Notes under the pieces: generated by a model | Told to the model about the DNA's origin: nothing | Seen by the model: the letters and a program-made list of their open reading frames with translations, nothing else | Database searches by the model: none | In this document: positions 1-7,591 of the stretch, one piece after another | Layout of the letters: each line of letters starts with the position of its first letter | Position numbering within the stretch: position 1 is the first letter of the stretch | Position numbers and translations under genes: made by a program | Assembly (NCBI GenBank): GCA_903904635.1 | Contig: CAIVDH010000016.1 | Span: 1 to 11,717 of the forward strand | Direction of reading: 5' to 3' | Source: an uncultured Burkholderiales bacterium | GTDB lineage: Bacteria > Pseudomonadota > Gammaproteobacteria > Burkholderiales > Burkholderiaceae_D | DNA length: 11,717 bases

Positions 1-1128
1 GACCGCCTCAATGGGGAACAACTTACTTTGCGCCCGGAAAATACGCCCGGCGTAGTGCGCGCTGCTATTGAGCACAATCTGACTTACGATGGTCCCAAGC
101 GCCTGTTTTATATGGGTCCGATGTTTCGCCATGAGCGCCCGCAGCGCGGCCGGTACCGCCAGTTTTATCAGTTAGGCATTGAGGCCTTGGGGTTCGCTGG
201 ACCAGAAGTGGATGCGGAACAGATTTTGTTGGCGAACCAGCTTCTCGGCAGACTTGGTGTGCGTAATGTGCGTGTGGAGTTAAACAGCTTGGGCGTTGCG
301 CAAGAGCGACTGAGCCACCGTGCCGCGCTGGTTTCTTACCTGGAGGACCACGCTAGTTTGCTGGATGTGGATTCGCGCCGGCGGTTATCGACGAACCCGC
401 TGCGCATACTCGATACAAAAAATCCGGCAATGCAGGATCTGGTCAATAATGCGCCAAAATTGCTGGACTATCTGGGCGAGGAATCATTGGCACATTTTGA
501 AGGTGTGCAAGCCATACTGCGTCATAACAGCATACCGTTCACCATTAATCCGCGCTTAGTTCGTGGCATGGATTATTACAATCGCACCGTTTTCGAGTGG
601 GTTACCGATCAGCTGGGCTCGCAGGGTACAGTTTGCGGTGGTGGCCGATATGATCCGCTGGTGGAGATTTTCGGTGGCAAACCCACGCCTGCAGTTGGCT
701 TTGCCATGGGTGTGGAGCGCCTGCTTGAGCTGATGAAAGCCTCGGGCGAGAAATTCTCGCCTAATCAGTGCGATGTCTATCTGGTACATCAGGGTCCGGA
801 GGCGCAGATGCAATCTATCGTACTGGGCGAGCGTTTGCGCGATGCCGGCCTCGATGTTGTGCTACATTGCGCATCTTCTGGCGGGCCTGGCAGTTTTAAA
901 TCGCAAATGAAAAAAGCGGATGCCAGCGGTGCTGCATTTGCCGTTATATTGGGCGAAGATGAAATCGCCAAGGGCGTTGCAGCAGTCAAGCATTTACGCG
1001 AAACAGATCCGGAACATAACCAGCATAGCGTTGCGCTGGATGCAGTGGTCGATCATTTGATTGACCATATTATCGGCAAAGACGAGCATGACCACGATCA
1101 TGCCGGCCACATTCACTACCATCCATAA
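1..1128 (+). CDS. hisS: Histidyl-tRNA synthetase, 5'-truncated by window edge
   Basis: Class II aminoacyl-tRNA synthetase that charges tRNA-His with histidine in the cytoplasm. The frame is open from base 1, so the true start lies upstream. By comparison with E. coli HisS about 70 residues, including motif 1, are missing. In window numbering, motif 2 is at about residues 39–58 ([16 protein letters not shown]), preceded by LRPENT. The HisRS-specific block with the catalytic arginine, RGMDYYN, starts at R188. The glycine-rich GGGRYDPL follows, and motif 3 ends in GVER at about 237–240. The C-terminal third is the anticodon-binding domain. Oddity: the last 14 codons include six histidines ([15 protein letters not shown]), an extension E. 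coli HisS lacks. The stop is 7 bases before yfgM, which suggests co-transcription. Identity is certain from motifs and context. Confidence 0.98.
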   Translation, partial: DRLNGEQLTLRPENTPGVVRAAIEHNLTYDGPKRLFYMGPMFRHERPQRGRYRQFYQLGIEALGFAGPEVDAEQILLANQLLGRLGVRNVRVELNSLGVAQERLSHRAALVSYLEDHASLLDVDSRRRLSTNPLRILDTKNPAMQDLVNNAPKLLDYLGEESLAHFEGVQAILRHNSIPFTINPRLVRGMDYYNRTVFEWVTDQLGSQGTVCGGGRYDPLVEIFGGKPTPAVGFAMGVERLLELMKASGEKFSPNQCDVYLVHQGPEAQMQSIVLGERLRDAGLDVVLHCASSGGPGSFKSQMKKADASGAAFAVILGEDEIAKGVAAVKHLRETDPEHNQHSVALDAVVDHLIDHIIGKDEHDHDHAGHIHYHP

Positions 1129-1135
1129 ATAAATC

Positions 1136-1783
1136 ATGGCATATGATCTTGAAGAGCAGGAACAACTGGCAACCCTTAAAGCCTGGTGGAAGCAATACGG
1201 CAATCTGACCACATGGTTGGTGATTGCTGTGCTGCTGGCATTTTCCGGCTGGTCTGGCTGGAATTATTATCAGCGTAGTCAATCAATGAAAAGCGCGTTG
1301 CTTTACGAAGAAGTCGTCAAGGCAATTGAGTCCAAGGACAACGCCAAGGTAGAACGCGGAGCAGCTGACATTAAGGATAAATTCAGTGGTACGCCTTATG
1401 CACAGATGGCCGCGTTGGCAGCTGCAAAATCAGCATTTGATGCAAAAGATCTGAAGGCAACCAAGGCGCATTTGAACTGGGTCATCAATAATGGCCGCTC
1501 TGAAGAGTTCAAGGCTATTGCCAAAGTCCGGCTGGCCGGTGTGCTGCTGGACGAAAAAGCCTATGACGAAGGGCTTAAGCTGCTTGCAGGTGAATTTCCC
1601 GATCAGTTTGCGGCATTAGTTGCTGACCGTCGCGGCGATTTGTTGGTGGCGCAAAATAAGCTCGCAGAAGCGCGCACAGCTTACAAAACTGCACTGGATA
1701 AAACCGAGATTAAAAATCCGGCGCGCCAGCTGATTCAACTCAAGCTAGACGCGCTGGGCGGCGCCGAAGCTGCCGCTGCCTGA
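1136..1783 (+). CDS. yfgM: YfgM family (TPR_21) ancillary SecYEG translocon/periplasmic chaperone protein
   Basis: 215-residue inner-membrane protein with a short cytoplasmic N-terminus (residues 1–23, including the family-typical EEQEQLATLKAWWKQYG), one membrane segment at about 24–45 and an alanine-rich helical periplasmic domain of TPR-like repeats. In E. coli, YfgM associates with SecYEG together with PpiD and takes part in periplasmic chaperone networks. That role is known for the family and inferred here. The length matches the family. ATG 1136 is chosen because it yields the canonical N-terminus. No good Shine-Dalgarno is visible upstream, so translation may be coupled to hisS, which ends 7 bases earlier. 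Position between hisS and bamB is the usual one in beta- and gammaproteobacteria. Confidence 0.93.
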   Translation: MAYDLEEQEQLATLKAWWKQYGNLTTWLVIAVLLAFSGWSGWNYYQRSQSMKSALLYEEVVKAIESKDNAKVERGAADIKDKFSGTPYAQMAALAAAKSAFDAKDLKATKAHLNWVINNGRSEEFKAIAKVRLAGVLLDEKAYDEGLKLLAGEFPDQFAALVADRRGDLLVAQNKLAEARTAYKTALDKTEIKNPARQLIQLKLDALGGAEAAAA

Positions 1784-1788
1784 CCGCT

Positions 1789-1792
1789 GGAG
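1789..1792 (+). promoter_or_regulatory. Ribosome binding site of bamB
   Basis: GGAG lies 6 bases upstream of ATG 1799, in the 15-base gap after the yfgM stop. It supports ATG 1799 as the bamB start. Confidence 0.75.
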
Positions 1793-1798
1793 CCATAA

Positions 1799-2947
1799 AT
1801 GCTTAAGTTTTCCAGATTTGCCATTGTGGTTGCCGTGATGCTAATCACTGGCTGCTCGTCGCTGAATCCTTTTTCCAAAAAAGCGCCTCGCAATGATCCT
1901 GCACCGCTGACAAGTTTTAAAACTTCCATGTCAGTACAAAAGGTGTGGTCCAACCGTATCGGAAAATCGGATAACTATTTCTTTAATCCTGCCGTAGTTG
2001 CAGACAAACTTTATGCTGCCAGCGCAGATGGAACCGTGGCATGTATGAATGTCTCCACCGGCAAAATGTTATGGCGAATTAATGCAGCTAAAGCCCTGAC
2101 TGCCGGTGTGGGTAGCGATGGGAAAACGGTTGTCGTTGTAGCTACGGATGGTTTGGTATTGGCATTTGATGCGATTACTGGAAAAAATCGATGGAAAGCA
2201 CAGGCTTCAAGTGACGTATTATCTACACCTGCAGTCGGAGGCGGTGTGGTGGTATTACGCAGTCTGGACAATCGCATTCTTGCGCTGGACGCGCAATCAG
2301 GTACCCGCCGTTGGTTTGTTCAGCGCCCGGCTCCTACGCTAGCGTTGCGCGCAGCCCCCGGCATACTGATCGATGATGACTTTGCCTATGTTGCCTTGCC
2401 TGCCGGGCGCTTGATTGCACTGGCCCTGACTAACGGCGGAACACGCTGGGATGCAGCAGTCGTGGAGCCGCGTGGCGCCACTGAGCTTGAAAGAGTTGTT
2501 GATTTGTCCGGCACGCCCGTCATCTCAGGAAGAGATATTTGTGTCACCGCTTACCAGGGTCGTGTTGTTTGTGCCGATCTTGGCAATGGCGCGTTGCGAT
2601 GGGCGCGCGAACTATCAGCTGAAGCAGGTGTAGGCGTTGACGATCGATTTGTCTATGCTGCTGATGATCGCGGTAACGTCAACGCATTTGCTCGTACAAG
2701 TGGTGCTAGTCAATGGCGTAATACAGCCCTGGCCTTGCGCCATCTTTCTGCTCCGACTGCATTTGGAAGGGCAGTTGCTGTTGGTGACTATGATGGTTAT
2801 ATCCATTTCCTGTCACGTGAAGATGGTGCAATGCTTGCTCGCTTATCCACTGACGGTAGTTCGATCAAGGCAGCGCCTATTGTTGTAGGCTCAAGACTGA
2901 TCGTGCAGACCGATGATGGTCAGGTGTTGGCAATAGCGACTAAATAA
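1799..2947 (+). CDS. bamB: Outer-membrane assembly lipoprotein BamB
   Basis: 382-residue lipoprotein of the BAM complex, which inserts beta-barrel proteins into the outer membrane; BamB is a scaffold that binds BamA. It has a lipoprotein signal peptide with lipobox LITGC, so the lipidated residue is C19, and Ser at +2 favours outer-membrane sorting. The mature part is an eight-bladed PQQ-type beta-propeller. Successive blade signatures are visible: GTVACMNVSTGKMLW (from about residue 78), GLVLAFDAITGKNRW, NRILALDAQSGTRRW, GRLIALALTNGGTRW, GRVVCADLGNGALRW, GNVNAFARTSGASQW, GYIHFLSREDG and a closing GQVLAIATK. Length is close to E. coli BamB (392). It follows yfgM by 15 bases with a clear ribosome binding site and is probably the last gene of the hisS–yfgM–bamB transcript, although no intrinsic terminator is seen after it. 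Confidence 0.96.
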   Translation: MLKFSRFAIVVAVMLITGCSSLNPFSKKAPRNDPAPLTSFKTSMSVQKVWSNRIGKSDNYFFNPAVVADKLYAASADGTVACMNVSTGKMLWRINAAKALTAGVGSDGKTVVVVATDGLVLAFDAITGKNRWKAQASSDVLSTPAVGGGVVVLRSLDNRILALDAQSGTRRWFVQRPAPTLALRAAPGILIDDDFAYVALPAGRLIALALTNGGTRWDAAVVEPRGATELERVVDLSGTPVISGRDICVTAYQGRVVCADLGNGALRWARELSAEAGVGVDDRFVYAADDRGNVNAFARTSGASQWRNTALALRHLSAPTAFGRAVAVGDYDGYIHFLSREDGAMLARLSTDGSSIKAAPIVVGSRLIVQTDDGQVLAIATK

Positions 2948-3216
2948 ATTTAAATTCAGTTGTAACTAAACAGAATCACTGGGTTGTTTTTTTCGCCATC
3001 ATGTCCGGGCTTGGTGCTTGAATGCATATTGCCGGGCATGCTTTGTCTGCTGTGCCACATGTTGTTTAGCAAATTCAAAGCCCAGTACCATGAGCGGCTT
3101 AGAGATTATCAGCACGGCTTATGAACCATGGCTAAAGTTCAGCCTTACTGATTTCGTTTTATCACAGATGCAGGCGCACAAATTTTCAGCGCTGCATAGC
3201 AATCCTTGGAATATGA
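2948..3216. other. 269-base gap between bamB and der, no convincing gene
   Basis: Unusually long for this otherwise compact cluster. It holds a T-run at 2987–2993 without a credible stem before it. Two weak small reading frames are present. One starts at ATG 3090 (53 residues, stop 3249–3251, running 35 bases into der). The other ends at TGA 3122–3124 and can start at ATG 3038. Neither has a good ribosome binding site or a recognisable motif. The best sigma-70-like pair I found (TTGTTT 3062–3067, TACCAT 3086–3091, 18-base spacing) is weak. The gap may hold the der promoter or decayed sequence. Confidence 0.5.
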
Positions 3217-4554
3217 ATGAAGCCGGTAATTGCATTAATAGGCCGACCTAACGTTGGCAAATCTACTTTATTTAATCGGCTCACGCGCTCACGAGATGCG
3301 CTGGTTGCTGATTTGCCCGGGCTTACCCGCGATCGTCATTATGGCGAGGGCAGGGTAGGAGAGCGTCCGTTTCTGGTTATTGATACCGGCGGCTTCGAGC
3401 CTGTGGCAAAAGAAGGCATCATGCATGAGATGGCCAAGCAGACCAAGCAAGCCGTTGCTGAAGCCGATATAGTTATTTTCATGGTAGATGGGCGTCAGGG
3501 GCTAACGCCGCATGATAAAACTATTACTGATTTTTTACGCAAGGCAGGGCGCTCAGTCATGCTGGTGGTGAATAAATCTGAGGGCATGAAATACACCTCT
3601 GTTACCTCAGAATTTTATGAGCTTGGCCTGGGAGATCCTTACGTGATTTCATCTGCACACGGTGATGGCGTGGCCGATCTGGTTGAAGAATCACTCGATA
3701 TCGCCTTCGCTGCAAAACCGTCAGATGAAGCAGATGAGCCAGGTGTGCGCGGCACTAAAATTGCCATCGTTGGCAGACCCAATGTAGGCAAATCTACGTT
3801 GGTCAATACCTTGCTGGGTGAAGAGCGTGTGATTGCTTTTGACATGCCCGGCACTACCCGCGATTCGATAGAAATCCCGTTCGAAAGAGATGGTCGTCAT
3901 TACACGCTGATTGATACAGCAGGCATACGCCGGCGTGGCAAAGTATTTGAGGCGATAGAAAAATTTTCTGTCGTGAAGACCTTGCAGTCCATCTCCGAAG
4001 CGAACGTAGTGGTTCTATTGCTGGATGCACAGCAGGATATCTCCGAGCAGGACGCGCATATTGCAGGTTTTGTACTGGAATCTGGTCGTGCGCTTGTGGT
4101 CGGCGTGAATAAATGGGATGGTCTGACCTCGGACAGGCGCGATGAAATCAAGCTCGATATCGATCGCAAGCTAAGTTTCCTATCCTTTGCAAAATTTCAC
4201 TATATCTCAGCGTTGAAAGCCACCGGTGTGGCCATGCTGATGAAATCTGTCGATGCGGCTTATGCCGCTGCCATGGCCAAGCTACCTACGCCGCAGCTTA
4301 CGCGTGCCCTGCAAGAGGCTGTAGACCATCAACAGCCGCGCCGTAAGGGGTCGATACGTCCTAAGTTGCGTTATGCGCACCAGGGCGGGCAAAACCCGCC
4401 GATTATTGTCATTCATGGCAATGCTCTGGATGCCATTGATGCAAACTACAAGCGGTTTTTGGAAAAACATTTCAGGGAGACTTTTTCTTTGGTGGGTACG
4501 CCACTGCGAATTGAATTGCGCTCTGGAAAAAACCCTTTTTCAAAAGAGGGATAA
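3217..4554 (+). CDS. der: Ribosome biogenesis GTPase Der (EngA)
   Basis: 445-residue essential GTPase with two consecutive G domains and a C-terminal KH-like domain, acting in maturation of the 50S ribosomal subunit. G domain 1: P-loop GRPNVGKST at residues 9–17, DTGG at 56–59, NKSE at 119–122. G domain 2: GRPNVGKST at 186–194, DTAG at 233–236, NKWD at 298–301. The KH-like domain occupies about 360–445 and contains [16 protein letters not shown] 3217 places the P-loop at the family-typical distance from the N-terminus; a weak GGA lies at 3208–3210. Oddity: the guanine-specificity motif of domain 1 ends in Glu (NKSE) rather than the canonical Asp, while domain 2 is canonical. It stands alone between two long gaps, so it may have its own promoter. 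Confidence 0.98.
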   Translation: MKPVIALIGRPNVGKSTLFNRLTRSRDALVADLPGLTRDRHYGEGRVGERPFLVIDTGGFEPVAKEGIMHEMAKQTKQAVAEADIVIFMVDGRQGLTPHDKTITDFLRKAGRSVMLVVNKSEGMKYTSVTSEFYELGLGDPYVISSAHGDGVADLVEESLDIAFAAKPSDEADEPGVRGTKIAIVGRPNVGKSTLVNTLLGEERVIAFDMPGTTRDSIEIPFERDGRHYTLIDTAGIRRRGKVFEAIEKFSVVKTLQSISEANVVVLLLDAQQDISEQDAHIAGFVLESGRALVVGVNKWDGLTSDRRDEIKLDIDRKLSFLSFAKFHYISALKATGVAMLMKSVDAAYAAAMAKLPTPQLTRALQEAVDHQQPRRKGSIRPKLRYAHQGGQNPPIIVIHGNALDAIDANYKRFLEKHFRETFSLVGTPLRIELRSGKNPFSKEG

Positions 4555-4627
4555 GCATCAAATATGCAGCCGCTGTTTGCCAGCAAGGGTAAAAATCGAT
4601 TACATTCATGACAAGTAGTTATTTGTG

Positions 4628-4655
4628 CTTGAAATTCTGGTTATCGCCTCCACTT
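4628..4655 (+). promoter_or_regulatory. Putative sigma-32 (heat-shock) promoter of hfq
   Basis: CTTGAAA at 4628–4634 is a perfect match to the RpoH -35 element and is preceded by G, as in the extended consensus. After 13 bases comes CTCCACTT at 4648–4655, matching CCCCATNT at five of seven defined positions. A start near 4662–4664 would give a leader of about 27 bases carrying the hfq ribosome binding site. In E. coli, hfq and the hflA region are known to be transcribed from sigma-32 promoters among others, so the position makes functional sense. This is a by-eye match and start-site data are absent. No better sigma-70 site was seen in the 135-base gap. Confidence 0.55.
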
Positions 4656-4680
4656 CTATCTCGCGAACATACAACAACTC

Positions 4681-4684
4681 GGAG
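4681..4684 (+). promoter_or_regulatory. Ribosome binding site of hfq
   Basis: GGAG sits 5 bases upstream of ATG 4690 and fixes the hfq start. Confidence 0.8.
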
Positions 4685-4689
4685 CCTCC

Positions 4690-4926
4690 ATGAGCAATAA
4701 AGGGCAACTCTTACAAGACCCATTCCTTAACGCGTTAAGGAAAGAGCACGTTCCCGTTTCCATTTATCTGGTTAACGGTATCAAATTACAAGGCCACGTA
4801 GAGTCATTTGACCAATACGTAGTTCTGCTCCGAAATACCGTCACACAGATGGTATATAAGCATGCCATTTCCACAGTGGTGCCTGCACGTGCAGTCAACC
4901 TCAGCACTGAGCCTGACTCTGAATAG
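4690..4926 (+). CDS. hfq: RNA chaperone Hfq
   Basis: 78-residue Sm-like protein that forms a hexameric ring and pairs small RNAs with mRNAs. Nearly the whole Sm core matches E. coli Hfq: [12 protein letters not shown] at 5–16, Sm1 segment [15 protein letters not shown] at 21–35, SFDQYVVLL at 39–47, and Sm2 [10 protein letters not shown] at 56–65. Proximal-face residues Q9, K57 and H58 correspond to E. coli Q8, K56 and H57. Distal-face Y26 is conserved. The rim patch reads RKEH (17–20) where E. coli has RRER, so the third basic residue is histidine. The C-terminal tail after about residue 70 is short (TEPDSE) and acidic, as in many betaproteobacteria. The strong ribosome binding site and putative heat-shock promoter upstream fit stress-linked expression. 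hflX downstream is the conserved partner gene. Confidence 0.98.
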   Translation: MSNKGQLLQDPFLNALRKEHVPVSIYLVNGIKLQGHVESFDQYVVLLRNTVTQMVYKHAISTVVPARAVNLSTEPDSE

Positions 4927-5051
4927 CATCTTGTATCGGCTTAGCAGATCTGAGGCCTTAGTGCCGCGCTCTTTAGACTGCTGCGGGTGTTGGCAGCTCC
5001 ATGCGGTAATACCTGACATGTTTGCCGCACTGCCGGCTTGTCATCGGATTA

Positions 5052-5066
5052 AAGAGAGCGGCTCTT
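5052..5066 (+). other. Small hairpin covering the hflX ribosome binding site
   Basis: AAGAG (5052–5056) and CTCTT (5062–5066) form a perfect 5-bp stem with loop AGCGG. The only Shine-Dalgarno-like sequence for hflX, GAGAG at 5054–5058, lies in the 5' arm and loop. The start codon is 3 bases after the stem. It could dampen hflX initiation, but a 5-bp stem may arise by chance. Confidence 0.3.
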
Positions 5067-5069
5067 AAC

Positions 5070-6161
5070 ATGCGCGCAGTCTTGGTCGGTGTTGATTTTG
5101 GCAAGGGTGATTTTCACGCCAGCCTTGAAGAGCTGGCGCTTTTGTCAAAATCCGCTGGTGCACTACCCGTTGCTAGCGTTACTGGAAGGCGCAGCAGTCC
5201 GGACGCTGCATTATTTGTCGGTTCAGGTAAGGCCGATGAAATCCATGACACGGTTGCAGATCTGGATCTTGATCTGGTGGTTTTCAATCATGCATTGTCA
5301 CCGGCTCAGCAGCGCAATCTTGAGCGCCATCTCAAAGTCAGAGTCATAGATCGTACCAGTCTCATACTTGATATTTTTGCCCAGCGGGCCCAGAGCCACG
5401 AAGGTAAAGTACAGGTTGAGCTCGCACAGTTGCAACATCTGGCCACTCGCCTGATACGGGGCTGGACCCATCTTGAGCGGCAAAAAGGTGGTATAGGCTT
5501 GCGTGGTCCCGGGGAAACGCAGCTCGAGACTGACCGTCGTCTGATCGGAGAGCGCGTAAAAGCGTTACGGGCAAAGCTCGACAAACTGCAGCGACAGCGT
5601 AATACACAGCGCCGTTCACGCGAGCGTAATCATACTTTTTCGATATCTCTGGTCGGATACACCAATGCCGGGAAATCCACCCTTTTTAATCATCTGACCA
5701 AGGCAGGTGTGTATGCTGCCGATCAGTTATTTGCCACTTTGGATACGACATCCCGGCGAGTTCACCTAGGCGAAGCAGGAAATGTTGTGCTTTCTGACAC
5801 CGTAGGTTTCATACGTGAACTTCCTACACAGTTAGTGGCTGCATTCCGTGCGACCCTAGAGGAAACAATACATGCTGATGTACTGCTACATGTGGTTGAT
5901 GCTTCCAGTCCTGTGCGCAGTGAGCAGGTTGAGCAGGTAAACGCGGTACTTCGTGATATTGGCGCAGATCACATTCCTCAGATTATGGTGTGGAATAAGA
6001 TAGACCTGAGTGATTTGGATCCGGCGGTCGAACGTGATGAATATGATAAAATTCGGCGTGTTTTTGTCAGTGCGCACACGGGCTTGGGTATAAATATGCT
6101 GCGTGGCGCTTTGGCTGAATATGCGCAGACAGAGATTATTCCATTGCAAGCCGCACTGTAG
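5070..6161 (+). CDS. hflX: GTPase HflX, ribosome-splitting/rescue factor
   Basis: 363-residue GTPase of the HflX family, which binds the 50S subunit and splits stalled 70S ribosomes during stress in E. coli. The N-terminal nucleotide-binding-like domain spans about 1–120. The HflX hallmark GGIGLRGPGETQLETDRRLI is at 140–159, followed by a basic helical linker. The G domain has P-loop GYTNAGKST at 196–204, DTVGF at 243–247 and NKID at 309–312. The protein ends shortly after the G domain, so the extra C-terminal domain of E. coli HflX (426 residues) appears absent. ATG 5070 (MRAVLVGVDF) is preferred over TTG 5022, which is in frame and would add 16 residues, because a Shine-Dalgarno-like GAGAG precedes it and the family begins at this strand. 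It is separated from hfq by 143 bases without a terminator, so co-transcription is likely. Confidence 0.95.
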   Translation: MRAVLVGVDFGKGDFHASLEELALLSKSAGALPVASVTGRRSSPDAALFVGSGKADEIHDTVADLDLDLVVFNHALSPAQQRNLERHLKVRVIDRTSLILDIFAQRAQSHEGKVQVELAQLQHLATRLIRGWTHLERQKGGIGLRGPGETQLETDRRLIGERVKALRAKLDKLQRQRNTQRRSRERNHTFSISLVGYTNAGKSTLFNHLTKAGVYAADQLFATLDTTSRRVHLGEAGNVVLSDTVGFIRELPTQLVAAFRATLEETIHADVLLHVVDASSPVRSEQVEQVNAVLRDIGADHIPQIMVWNKIDLSDLDPAVERDEYDKIRRVFVSAHTGLGINMLRGALAEYAQTEIIPLQAAL

Positions 6162-6319
6162 ATTTTCCGGTAGTATGTTTACAAATAATTGTTTTTTGTT
6201 TTTGTTAATTTATTGATTGAAAAATCCCTAACTGGTCTGATCGTGTTCATGCTTGATAAAACGTGGAACTAATCAGCGTTTCTCCAACAAAAAAGACCCC
6301 TACTCCGGAACGCGACAGC
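6162..6319. promoter_or_regulatory. AT-rich hflX–hflK spacer, possible internal promoter
   Basis: The first 70 bases are strongly AT-rich with T-runs (6190–6204). A weak sigma-70-like pair is present: TTGATT at 6213–6218 and TCTGAT at 6236–6241, spacing 17, four of six matches each. Only a 4-bp A/T stem precedes the T-runs, so a terminator is not supported. GTG 6263 lies in frame with hflK and is an alternative start. Confidence 0.3.
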
Positions 6320-7591
6320 ATGCTTGCATCAATTCTCAAAAAGTTTGGACTGAAATTCTCATTAAACGATCCGCATTGGGGTCGAGGATCCAAAGACGGC
6401 GAACAGGAGCCGCGTCAGGAAGGTAATAAGAAACCGAATGATGGCCCACCTGATCTTGATCAGCTATGGCGTGATTTTAATCAGCGCATCAATCGTATTT
6501 TCAACAAGCAGGGTGGCGGCGGTGGTCGCGGCGGCGAGGGTGGTGGCATGCCCTCAGCACGTGGCGCTGGCATAGGTGCTGGTGTAATCGCTGGTGTAGT
6601 TTTATTTTTGTGGCTGGTCAGTGGTTTTTTTATTGTGCAGGAAGGACAGACTGGCGTAATTTTGTCATTCGGCAAATATAGTCATTCCACACCGCCGGGT
6701 TTCAACTGGCGCTGGCCTTATCCGATACAGTCTCATGAGCTGGTCAATCTATCACAGGTGCGTACTGTTGAAGTTGGGTATCGCAGCAATGTACGCAACA
6801 AAATGCCACGTGAGTCACTGATGCTGACGGATGATGAAAATATTATCGATATACAGTTCGCTGTTCAATACCGTTTGAAAGACGCGTCCAATTGGGTTTT
6901 TAATAATAGAGACCAGGAAGAAACCGTCAAGCAGGTTGCTGAGACCGCCATTCGTGAAATTGTCGGCAAGAGCAAGATGGATTTCGTTCTTTACGAAGGC
7001 CGTGAGAAAGTCGCCTATGACACCAGCGCCCTGATGCAGCAGACACTAGACCGCTATCGCATCGGTGTTCTGGTTACGAACGTGACCATGCAAGGTGTGC
7101 AACCCCCTGAGCAAGTGCAGGCAGCGTTCGATGATGCCGTCAAGGCGGGGCAGGACAGAGAGCGTCAGAAAAATGAAGGACAGGCTTACGCCAATGACGT
7201 TGTACCCAAGGCCAGAGGTACTGCTTCTCGTCTGATGCAGGAATCCGAAGGGTATCGTTCACGCGTTGTCGCTAATGCGCAGGGTGAATCAGCGCGTTTC
7301 ACAAGAGTGCTGGCTGAATATCAGAAAGCTCCTGTCGTCACCCGTGATCGTATGTACATCGAAGCGATGCAACAAATTTTCACCAACACGACCAAAGTTA
7401 TGGTTGACGCAAAAAACAATAACAGCATGATCTATCTGCCGCTTGATAAATTGATTTCTCAATCCGCCGCTGAGTCTGCTGGCGGTGCCGTTGTACCACC
7501 TCCTGCACCTGTGGATGCGCTACCTGAAACGGGACGTCAAATTGATCGTAGCCGCGATAGTCGCAGCTCACGTGATCGGGAGAGCCGCTAA
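6320..7591 (+). CDS. hflK: HflK, SPFH-domain modulator of FtsH protease
   Basis: 423-residue inner-membrane protein that assembles with HflC into a large cage around the FtsH protease and modulates its action. The N-terminal cytoplasmic part contains the family signature SLNDPHWG and PPDLDQLWRDFN, then a glycine-rich linker at 65–76. The transmembrane helix is at about 85–106. The periplasmic SPFH/band-7 domain (VQEGQTGVILSFGKY onward) and a long helical region follow. The C-terminus is rich in Arg, Ser and Asp (IDRSRDSRSSRDRESR). ATG 6320 is chosen, with GGAA at 6307–6310; GTG 6263 would add 19 residues. Either start gives a few extra residues before SLNDP compared with many relatives. The TAA stop overlaps the hflC ATG by one base, which implies translational coupling and equal stoichiometry. 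Confidence 0.95.
   Translation: MLASILKKFGLKFSLNDPHWGRGSKDGEQEPRQEGNKKPNDGPPDLDQLWRDFNQRINRIFNKQGGGGGRGGEGGGMPSARGAGIGAGVIAGVVLFLWLVSGFFIVQEGQTGVILSFGKYSHSTPPGFNWRWPYPIQSHELVNLSQVRTVEVGYRSNVRNKMPRESLMLTDDENIIDIQFAVQYRLKDASNWVFNNRDQEETVKQVAETAIREIVGKSKMDFVLYEGREKVAYDTSALMQQTLDRYRIGVLVTNVTMQGVQPPEQVQAAFDDAVKAGQDRERQKNEGQAYANDVVPKARGTASRLMQESEGYRSRVVANAQGESARFTRVLAEYQKAPVVTRDRMYIEAMQQIFTNTTKVMVDAKNNNSMIYLPLDKLISQSAAESAGGAVVPPPAPVDALPETGRQIDRSRDSRSSRDRESR
7578..7584 (+). promoter_or_regulatory. Ribosome binding site of hflC inside hflK
   Basis: GGGAGAG lies 6 bases upstream of ATG 7591 and is embedded in the codons for the last Arg/Glu/Ser residues of HflK. Together with the TAATG overlap it supports coupled translation. 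Confidence 0.75.

Noticed and set aside
28..30. TTG 28 as start of hisS
   Set aside because: The frame is open to base 1 and the upstream residues continue the synthetase fold; the true start lies outside the window.
2964..2994. Intrinsic terminator after bamB (T-run at 2987–2993)
   Set aside because: Only a weak 4-bp AACA/TGTT pairing precedes the T-run; no GC-rich stem.
4980..4997. GCTGC/GCAGC hairpin in the hfq–hflX gap as a terminator
   Set aside because: A 5-bp stem with an 8-base loop and no following T-run; not a terminator, and no known RNA family recognised.
5022..5069. TTG 5022 as start of hflX
   Set aside because: It adds 16 residues without family similarity; ATG 5070 gives a typical start and has a Shine-Dalgarno-like GAGAG.
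6178..6204. Intrinsic terminator after hflX (T-runs following ACAA/TTGT)
   Set aside because: The stem is 4 bp of mostly A/T pairs and would not be stable; more likely just AT-rich spacer.
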